NCBI GenBank assembly: GCA_016868485.1
Contig: VGGT01000042.1
Coordinates: 1-10,990 of the forward strand
Length of the DNA: 10,990 nt
Direction: 5' to 3'
DNA from: Bacteroidota bacterium
GTDB lineage: Bacteria > Bacteroidota > Bacteroidia > UBA7662
Of this stretch, positions 5,399 to 10,990 are shown one piece after another. Both the position numbers and the translations under genes were made by a program. How positions within the stretch are numbered: the stretch's first letter is position 1; each line of letters begins with the position of its first letter. The notes under the pieces are model-generated. The model had not been told where the DNA came from, did no database searches, and saw only the letters and a list, made by a program, of their open reading frames with translations.

Positions 5399-6940
5399 AT
5401 GTCGAAACCGAATCATTTTTCTACCGACTACCTCATCGTCGGTGCGGGTTCTGCAGGCTGTGTGTTGGCCCAGCGCTTGAGTGCGGACCCAAAGATCAAC
5501 GTTATCCTGATTGAGGCGGGCATACCGGATCGACACCCTTTAATCAAAATTCCAGCCGCTTTTTCCAAACTTTATCGATCGCGGGTCGATTATGCTTATC
5601 AATCTGTAGCGCAGCCCGAATTAAATGGACGATCGTTGTTTATGCCGCGCGGACGAACATTGGGGGGATCTGGGGCCATCAACGCGATGATTTACATCCG
5701 AGGGCACCGCGCGGATTTTGACGGCTGGGCAGCTCTGGGCAATAAGGGCTGGGGATATGCGGATTTATTACCCTTTTTTCAAAAAAGTTTGGGGTTATGG
5801 AATATCGAAAAGCCGGAGAATATTCATCCCTTAAGTCGCATTTTTTTAGAAGCAGCGGCGCATAGGGGCTACCCTATAGTGGATGACCTCAACGATTCGA
5901 TCGAACATGGGGTTGGCATCCATCCGGTGAATATTTTGAATGGGGCCCGACACAGTCCAGCCCATGCATTTCTTCGTCCGGCTTTGAAGCGACCAAACCT
6001 GAGGGTTATTACGGGTGCTCGAGCGCTTCATGCATTGTGGGAAGCGAATAGGGTGACTGGTGTTGAATTGGGTATTGGTCGTGGGAAGTGCCGTATTTAT
6101 GCCACCCAATCGGTGATCCTGTGTGGGGGGACCATTGAATCGCCACTGTTCTTGATGCGAAGCGGTGTCGGAGATCCGGTTGCTTTAGCGGAGATGGGGG
6201 TGCCCATACGGCAGCCCCTCACAGGAGTTGGCAAAAACCTCCAAGACCATCCCGTTGTGCCCCTCGCCTACCGAACCCGCAAAGGAGCCTCATTCGACAG
6301 CGATGATACGCTGGGCAATTTGCTCAAATGGTGGTGGAAACGAGAAGGTCCGCTGTGCAGCAATCTGTGCGAAACCGGTGGCTTCACCCGCAGTCGAGAC
6401 GACCTCAGCGCACCCGATCTACAATTTCACTTTGCACCGGTTTTCTTTGTCGACCACGGATTTGTGCGGCCCAAAGGAAATGGCATTAGTCTTGCACCTA
6501 TTTTGGTGCAGCCCCAATCGCGTGGAAGCATACGCCCGTCTCCCAATGACCCTTACTCGCCTTTGATCGACCCAAAAGTGTACTCCGATTCATCCGATTT
6601 GGATAAAATGCTCATCGGTTTTCAAAAAGCTCGGGAAATCATGGAGGCACCTGCCTTTGATGAATGGCGCAACGAGTCTTTTTTACCTGCACAGCCCGCT
6701 CAGAAAGAGGCTGAAATCATCGAGCACCTTAGGCGTCATACGGAATTGCTCTACCATCCGGTGGGTACCTGCCGCATGGGAGCCGACGAAAATTCGGTGG
6801 TGGATGATCAATTGAGGGTGCATGGAGTGGATGGATTACGGGTGGTGGATGCATCGATTATGCCAACCATTACCCGGGGAAACACCCAAGCACCAACCAT
6901 CGTGATTGCTGAAAAAGCGGCCGATCTTATGCTCCGTTGA
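5399..6940 (+). CDS. GMC-family FAD-dependent oxidoreductase (choline/alcohol dehydrogenase-like)
   Basis: A 513-residue flavoenzyme of the glucose-methanol-choline family, which oxidises alcohols to aldehydes or ketones with FAD. The FAD-binding VGAGSAG is at residues 14-20 and IEAG at 38-41; GMC signature 1 covers PRGRTLGGSGAINAMIYIRG (83-102), and signature 2 covers the segment around GGTIESPLFLMRSGVG (243-258). The catalytic pair is His453 in YHPVGTCRMG and Asn495 in GNTQAPT. Length is a little short of BetA (about 550). The start is fixed: an in-frame TGA stands two codons upstream (5393-5395) and the next Met is inside the FAD domain. There is no signal peptide. The gene is divergent from GH3 and overlaps selD by 14 bp at its 3' end. 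No betaine aldehyde dehydrogenase is near, so the choline name is not secure; AlkJ-type alcohol dehydrogenase is equally possible. Confidence 0.92.
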   Translation: MSKPNHFSTDYLIVGAGSAGCVLAQRLSADPKINVILIEAGIPDRHPLIKIPAAFSKLYRSRVDYAYQSVAQPELNGRSLFMPRGRTLGGSGAINAMIYIRGHRADFDGWAALGNKGWGYADLLPFFQKSLGLWNIEKPENIHPLSRIFLEAAAHRGYPIVDDLNDSIEHGVGIHPVNILNGARHSPAHAFLRPALKRPNLRVITGARALHALWEANRVTGVELGIGRGKCRIYATQSVILCGGTIESPLFLMRSGVGDPVALAEMGVPIRQPLTGVGKNLQDHPVVPLAYRTRKGASFDSDDTLGNLLKWWWKREGPLCSNLCETGGFTRSRDDLSAPDLQFHFAPVFFVDHGFVRPKGNGISLAPILVQPQSRGSIRPSPNDPYSPLIDPKVYSDSSDLDKMLIGFQKAREIMEAPAFDEWRNESFLPAQPAQKEAEIIEHLRRHTELLYHPVGTCRMGADENSVVDDQLRVHGVDGLRVVDASIMPTITRGNTQAPTIVIAEKAADLMLR

Positions 6941-7979
6941 ATCGGGACAAAATTTCGATACCGGGTTTCGTTATCATGCGGCCTATGCGCCAAATGGGTT
7001 GTTTCAGGGCTCGGGCCCTGGCCTCGAAGGTATCGGTTGCCTGGGCATGAACGCTCACTAATAATCCACCACTCGTTTGCGGATCGCATAGGATCATAAA
7101 CTCCATTCCTTGCATGCCCCGCACCTGCCCTTCCACCGCATTCCAGTTGCGGTAGGTTTGATCGGGCACGATCATCGACAACAAATAGGGGTCTAGACCT
7201 TCGGCCTGAGGAAGGGCATCGAGGTAAAGCTCGGCCCCCGTTCCCGATGCCCGACACATTTCGAGGAGGTGACCCAGGAGGCCAAAGCCAGTGACGTCGG
7301 TCATGCTGTGCACATAGGCCTCGCGGGCGAACTGTGCGCCCACCTTGTTGGATTGCGTAGTGAGTTGGAGCAGGGTAAATAGGTCGCTGGCATGCAAGGT
7401 TTGGCGGCGAAGAGCTGCCGTAAGCACGCCAATTCCGAGTGGTTTGGTGAGGTAGAGCCAGTCGCCAACGCGCGCGCCGGAATTCATCCGCAAATGTTCT
7501 GGTGCCACCCATCCGTTCACCGACAATCCGAACAGGGGTTGAGGGCCTTCTACACTGTGTCCTCCGGCTAGGGCTATGCCTTCATCGTCGCATACCTCAC
7601 GTGCACCATTCAACACTTCGGCGCCCATTTCGGGTGTGAGCTTTTCGGAAGGCCAAACAAGGATGCCCAAGGCCAGCATGGGTTCTCCGCCCATGGCGTA
7701 GATGTCGCTGATGGCATTGGTGGCGGCAATGCGACCAAAATCGTAGGGGTCGTCGACAGGGGGACTCATAAAATCGGCGGTCGACAACAGCAACCGATCG
7801 GATGAAAATCGGTAGACGGCCGCATCGTCTCTGTTCTCCCATCCCAGAAGCAATCCACCATTGTTCGATGGCTGTACTTGCGCGAGTATGCGGTCTAGTT
7901 GTTGGGCAGGAAGTTTGCAGCCGCAACCAGATGCGGGCGCCAATTCGGTTAATCGCGGTAGCGCGGGCATTTCATTCAT
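6927..7979 (-). CDS. selD: Selenide, water dikinase (selenophosphate synthetase)
   Basis: SelD makes selenophosphate from selenide and ATP in the cytoplasm; selenophosphate is the selenium donor for tRNA 2-selenouridine and, where present, for Sec-tRNA. The 350 residues match the usual length (E. coli 347). The active site SGCGCK holds Cys19 and Lys22, equal to E. coli Cys17 and Lys20; this is the cysteine, not selenocysteine, form. RDDAAVY (50-56), the segment from STADFMSPPVDDPYDFGR (67-83) to NAISDIYAMGG with Asp92, and MTDVTGFGLLGH are conserved ATP/Mg-binding parts. The ATG overlaps the mnmH stop in an ATGA, so the two are cotranslated. The 3' end overlaps the convergent GMC gene by 14 bp. 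A second ATG three codons in is possible. No selA, selB or tRNA-Sec is in the window. Confidence 0.96.
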   Translation of the reverse strand: MNEMPALPRLTELAPASGCGCKLPAQQLDRILAQVQPSNNGGLLLGWENRDDAAVYRFSSDRLLLSTADFMSPPVDDPYDFGRIAATNAISDIYAMGGEPMLALGILVWPSEKLTPEMGAEVLNGAREVCDDEGIALAGGHSVEGPQPLFGLSVNGWVAPEHLRMNSGARVGDWLYLTKPLGIGVLTAALRRQTLHASDLFTLLQLTTQSNKVGAQFAREAYVHSMTDVTGFGLLGHLLEMCRASGTGAELYLDALPQAEGLDPYLLSMIVPDQTYRNWNAVEGQVRGMQGMEFMILCDPQTSGGLLVSVHAQATDTFEARARALKQPIWRIGRMITKPGIEILSRFNGA

Positions 7980-9028
7980 TTATTAATTGGAATTATTTGC
8001 TTCGTTTTTATGATACCCAACAGTCGATTCACCACCTGATCCACTTCCTCATTCGCTCCCCAGCTGAGTGGCATTCCACCTTTTGGATGCCGAATGGAAA
8101 GGCTTTGCGCATAGGCCTTGTCGTAGTAGCGCAGCGCGATCGCCGCTGCTTCATCGAGTCGGCCCGCGTTGAGCGCTTCCAGAGCCAAATTGAGATATTG
8201 TCCGCCAATTTTACGGGCTATTTTTCTGAAAGCGCCCTCTAATTCCGCCCGGGCTTGTTGTCCGTATTCATGCACCAATTCGCGTATTCGCTGTTCAGAA
8301 TGTGTTTTCAGGTGTACAAATGGGGATGACGACAGCCGGCCCACAATGACCTCGGGCAGATGCAGGCTACCGATCATATTGCTTTCGTCTTCCACCCAAA
8401 TTCGACCTCTTTGCTTCATCCCGCACATCATCATACCAATGTCGCTTATAAATTGTTCATTTCCGGGCTGTGGAGGAAGGCCAAGCGCCCCGAAGGCTGA
8501 TCCACGGTGGTTGGCCAGCGCTTCCAGATCCAGGACTTGTTCGCCAGCCTTTTTCAATGCATGCAGCAGTTTCGTTTTCCCGCTACCGGTAGGTCCACCT
8601 ATGACAACCCATTGACCCCAATTGGCCATCACCTCATATATATAGCGACGCCAGTTGCGGTATCCACCCTCGAGCACTGAAACCTCCAGGCCCGCCTGTT
8701 CCAGAAGCCAGGCCATGGAGTGGGAGCGCATGCCCCCCCGCCAACAATACAACAGGATCGGACGCCCGGCACTCAACCGACGGGCTTGGTCAACGAATCC
8801 CGACATCTTGGGCCCAACCCAAATGAGTGCTTGTTGTACAGCCGCGTCACGACCCTTCTGCTTGTAGGTGATGCCCGTTTGTGCCCGCTCGGTGTCGCTC
8901 AACAGGGGCATGGACACCGCTCCGGGTATATGTCCTTCCCGATACTCAGCGGGCGAGCGAACATCCAGACACAGCCCGGTTTGCATCAATCCATGTAGTT
9001 TTTTAGGCGATATATCTCGTTTGGGCAT
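7976..9028 (-). CDS. mnmH: tRNA 2-selenouridine synthase (MnmH/SelU/YbbB)
   Basis: MnmH replaces the sulfur of 2-thiouridine at wobble position 34 of Lys, Glu and Gln tRNAs with selenium from selenophosphate, by way of a geranylated intermediate. The 350-residue protein (E. coli 364) has an N-terminal rhodanese domain starting LDVRSPAEYREGHIPGA (21-37), with the active Cys95 in CWRGGMRS, followed by a P-loop domain with Walker A GPTGSGKT (145-152) and a conserved LEALANHRGSAFG segment. It is first in a two-gene operon with selD (ATGA overlap), the classic genetic pairing for this pathway. The ATG at 9026-9028 puts the rhodanese domain near the N-terminus as usual; no Shine-Dalgarno is visible. 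The pair is divergent from the protease gene across an 84-bp gap. Confidence 0.96.
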   Translation of the reverse strand: MPKRDISPKKLHGLMQTGLCLDVRSPAEYREGHIPGAVSMPLLSDTERAQTGITYKQKGRDAAVQQALIWVGPKMSGFVDQARRLSAGRPILLYCWRGGMRSHSMAWLLEQAGLEVSVLEGGYRNWRRYIYEVMANWGQWVVIGGPTGSGKTKLLHALKKAGEQVLDLEALANHRGSAFGALGLPPQPGNEQFISDIGMMMCGMKQRGRIWVEDESNMIGSLHLPEVIVGRLSSSPFVHLKTHSEQRIRELVHEYGQQARAELEGAFRKIARKIGGQYLNLALEALNAGRLDEAAAIALRYYDKAYAQSLSIRHPKGGMPLSWGANEEVDQVVNRLLGIIKTKQIIPINK

Positions 9029-9112
9029 GTATTTATAACTTCTTCAGCAGATTAGGGATGTGAGATTATGCGTATTTTGCGCTAAATTCCTACAAATTAT
9101 TGATTGTTGACT

Positions 9113-10990
9113 ATGTACTTTTCCAAATTCCAGTGTCGATTGTTTTTGATGGTGTTGACCGGCCTATTGGCTTATCAAAATCGATTAAGCGCTCAAAATT
9201 CGCTTCCTGTTTATGTGCAATCCGGCACGGTGCTCATCCAGGAGCAAAGCCCGACCGCGCTCGCACAATCCCTCGAATCGATGCCCCAATGGCAAGGGAA
9301 TCATTTTTTTATGCTCGCCTTTGCTCAAATTCCAGCACAATTGACGGTTGATCGGTTAAAAGAGGCCGGGCTGGTCCTCAATGGATTCATCCCCCCGCAT
9401 ACGTATTTGGCGTCTGCCGCTGTCGGGTTCTCTGCTCATCATCTCATAGAGGCTGCTGCCTTTGGTATTGCTTCAATGCCCCCAACCGTAAAAATCGATC
9501 CTGCGCTGCTCAACTCCAATATGAACCCTCAACTTCAATACAAGGGGGATAAATTAAAGATTAATGTTATGTTTTTTCAAGGCATTTCATTGAATTCAGA
9601 GCTTCGTTCAGCGCTTGGATCCCTCTTGGAGATCATACCGAATTCAACAGGGGATCATATTTTGTGCGGTTGGATCAGGCCCGAACAATTGTTCGTTTTT
9701 TCCGAACATCCCGCCATTCAGTTTATTGAGCCCGCCCCAACGGAAGGCCAACCTGAGGATCGGGAAGGCCGTTCTCTGCACCGGTCGCATGCCATCGACA
9801 ACCAGCAGGCCGGTGGTTACCGCTACGACGGCAGCGGGATTGTGGTGGGCATCGCCGACGACGGTGCGATCGGTCCACACATCGACTTCACCGGCCGCCT
9901 CACTCAATACACGAACGATTTCACCGCCGGGAATACCCATGGCGACATGGTTTCCGGGATCGCATTGGGCGCGGCTAACCTCGATCCTACCAAAAAAGGC
10001 ATGGCACCTGGGGCTTACCTTCATATGTATGGCATTAACGGTTACCCGCACGTAACACCGGCGGTCTCCAACTACAACACGCTCGGCACCACGATCACTT
10101 CGACCTCATACAGCGAAGTAAATGGAGGTCTATACAATGGAAATGCCTCCACCATCGACGCGCAAATCCACAACAATGAAATGCTCATTCACGTTTTTTC
10201 TGCGGGAAATGCGGGCACGTCCGACCATGGGTATGGTGCAGGTACGGGTTGGGGTAATATTACTGGGGGCTACAAAGCGGGCAAAAATGTGGTGGCATGT
10301 GGTAATTTGCGCAATACCGATCAACTGGAAAGTTCGAGCAGCAGGGGCCCAGCCCGCGATGGCCGCATCAAACCCGATATTTGTTCGAATGGCTACAACC
10401 AATTGTCGACTGCCCCCAATAACACCTATCAGACAGGTGGCGGTACCTCGGCGGCCTCACCTGGGGTTGCCGGTATTTTCGCCCAGTTGAGCCATGCCTA
10501 CCGCAGCCTCAACAACAATGCTGTGCCCCCTACTGCCCTTTTAAAAGCCTGTATGCTGAATACGGCTGAGGATTTGGGCAATGCAGGACCAGACTTCCGC
10601 TTCGGCTGGGGACGAGTCAACGCGCTCAAGGCATTGAAGACCATGGAAAGCAACCGATATGCGACTGGTTTGCTCAGCCAAAACGACAGCGCCAGCCTGA
10701 GCATCAACGTACCGGTTGGTGCACGCAACCTCCGGGTGATGGTTTATTGGGCCGATGAAGCCGGTGCACCCAATGCCACAAGGGCCTTGGTCAATAATTT
10801 AGATATGAGGCTGATTGCGCCGAATGGGCTGAATTTACTGCCCCTTGTTTTAGACCCGACCCCTACGGCCACAGCCCTCAACAGCTTGGCGGTACCCGGT
10901 GTGGATACCCTGAATAATGCGGAGCAAGTCAGTATTTCAATTCCCGAAGCGGGTACTTACACGGTACGCATACGGGGCACGGCCGTCCCT
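9113..10990 (+). CDS. Secreted subtilisin-family (S8) serine protease, partial at 3' end
   Basis: An open frame of 626 codons running past the window end. An N-terminal signal peptide is likely: basic start, hydrophobic core (residues 10-20), and a cleavage-like LSA-QN after residue 27. Residues 28-220 form an N-terminal region I cannot assign, perhaps a propeptide or inhibitor-like domain. The S8 domain follows (about 235-510) with Asp249 in GIADDG, His276 in NTHGDMVSGI, oxyanion Asn366 in FSAGN and Ser446 in GTSAASPGVAG. The motifs around His and Ser differ from the textbook HGTHVAG and GTSMAAPHVAG but keep the catalytic residues. From about 535, the stretch with YWADEAG and ALVNNLDMRLIAPNG resembles the beta-sandwich of Kp43-type S8 proteases. 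A type IX secretion sorting domain may follow beyond the edge; not seen. Extracellular protein degradation is the likely role. The start ATG fits the signal peptide. Confidence 0.9.
   Translation, partial: MYFSKFQCRLFLMVLTGLLAYQNRLSAQNSLPVYVQSGTVLIQEQSPTALAQSLESMPQWQGNHFFMLAFAQIPAQLTVDRLKEAGLVLNGFIPPHTYLASAAVGFSAHHLIEAAAFGIASMPPTVKIDPALLNSNMNPQLQYKGDKLKINVMFFQGISLNSELRSALGSLLEIIPNSTGDHILCGWIRPEQLFVFSEHPAIQFIEPAPTEGQPEDREGRSLHRSHAIDNQQAGGYRYDGSGIVVGIADDGAIGPHIDFTGRLTQYTNDFTAGNTHGDMVSGIALGAANLDPTKKGMAPGAYLHMYGINGYPHVTPAVSNYNTLGTTITSTSYSEVNGGLYNGNASTIDAQIHNNEMLIHVFSAGNAGTSDHGYGAGTGWGNITGGYKAGKNVVACGNLRNTDQLESSSSRGPARDGRIKPDICSNGYNQLSTAPNNTYQTGGGTSAASPGVAGIFAQLSHAYRSLNNNAVPPTALLKACMLNTAEDLGNAGPDFRFGWGRVNALKALKTMESNRYATGLLSQNDSASLSINVPVGARNLRVMVYWADEAGAPNATRALVNNLDMRLIAPNGLNLLPLVLDPTPTATALNSLAVPGVDTLNNAEQVSISIPEAGTYTVRIRGTAVP

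Noticed and set aside
6808..7512. 234-residue minus-strand open frame overlapping selD and the GMC gene end
   Set aside because: Shadow of selD and of the GMC 3' end in a different frame; no domain, low-complexity Arg/Pro/Ser-rich product.
7976..7978. TGA at the end of mnmH as a possible selenocysteine codon next to selD
   Set aside because: The protein already has full family length, and the TGA forms a normal ATGA junction with selD; no reason to expect readthrough.
9073..9099. Possible promoters in the 84-bp gap between mnmH and the protease gene (TATTTTG at 9073-9079 plus; TAATTTG at 9093-9099 minus)
   Set aside because: Each lacks one base of TAnnTTTG and neither has a good -33 partner at the usual spacing, so I do not call them; promoters for both genes must nevertheless be close by.
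9615..10055. 146-residue plus-strand and 135-residue minus-strand open frames
   Set aside because: Both lie inside the continuous S8 protease frame, whose catalytic Asp and His are encoded across this stretch.

Overview
The window (about 11 kb, roughly half G+C) looks like ordinary chromosome from a member of the Bacteroidota. Three signs point there: start sites lack clear Shine-Dalgarno sequences, several upstream regions carry the Bacteroidota-type -7 box TAnnTTTG, and the family mix is typical of the phylum (DUF2851, short PspC-domain protein, bacterial GH3, LysE-like transporter, secreted S8 protease with an SAQ signal-peptide end). I cannot place it to genus. No mobile element, CRISPR array, phage gene or rRNA is visible.

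Layout, left to right. (1) 1-465, minus: the first 155 residues of an NSS/SNF sodium-coupled amino-acid transporter, cut by the window edge, with a candidate promoter at 497-528 whose -33 box lies in a 17-bp direct repeat. (2) 572-2887, minus: a tightly overlapping three-gene operon, DUF2851 protein, small PspC-domain membrane protein, then an RmlD-like SDR. A 16-bp near-palindrome abuts the first start codon. (3) 2978-3097, minus: tRNA-Pro(GGG) with encoded CCA, followed by a strong intrinsic terminator. (4) 3127-5315, minus: a GH3-family acyl-adenylating enzyme coupled by an ATGA overlap to a LysE-family exporter. (5) 5399-6940, plus: a GMC (choline/alcohol dehydrogenase-like) flavoenzyme, divergent from GH3 across a compact two-way promoter region. 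(6) 6927-9028, minus: mnmH and selD, coupled by ATGA, a complete set for 2-selenouridine tRNA modification; selD overlaps the GMC gene tail to tail. (7) 9113-10990, plus: a secreted subtilisin-family protease with all catalytic residues, running off the right edge.

How they work together: SelD makes selenophosphate and MnmH uses it to convert 2-thiouridine to 2-selenouridine at tRNA wobble position 34. GH3 plus LysE could form a make-and-export pair for an amino-acid conjugate, but that is inference. The DUF2851-PspC-SDR operon has no assigned joint function. I see no clearly novel system; the most interesting points are the two operons of uncertain function and the regulatory structures in the short intergenic gaps.
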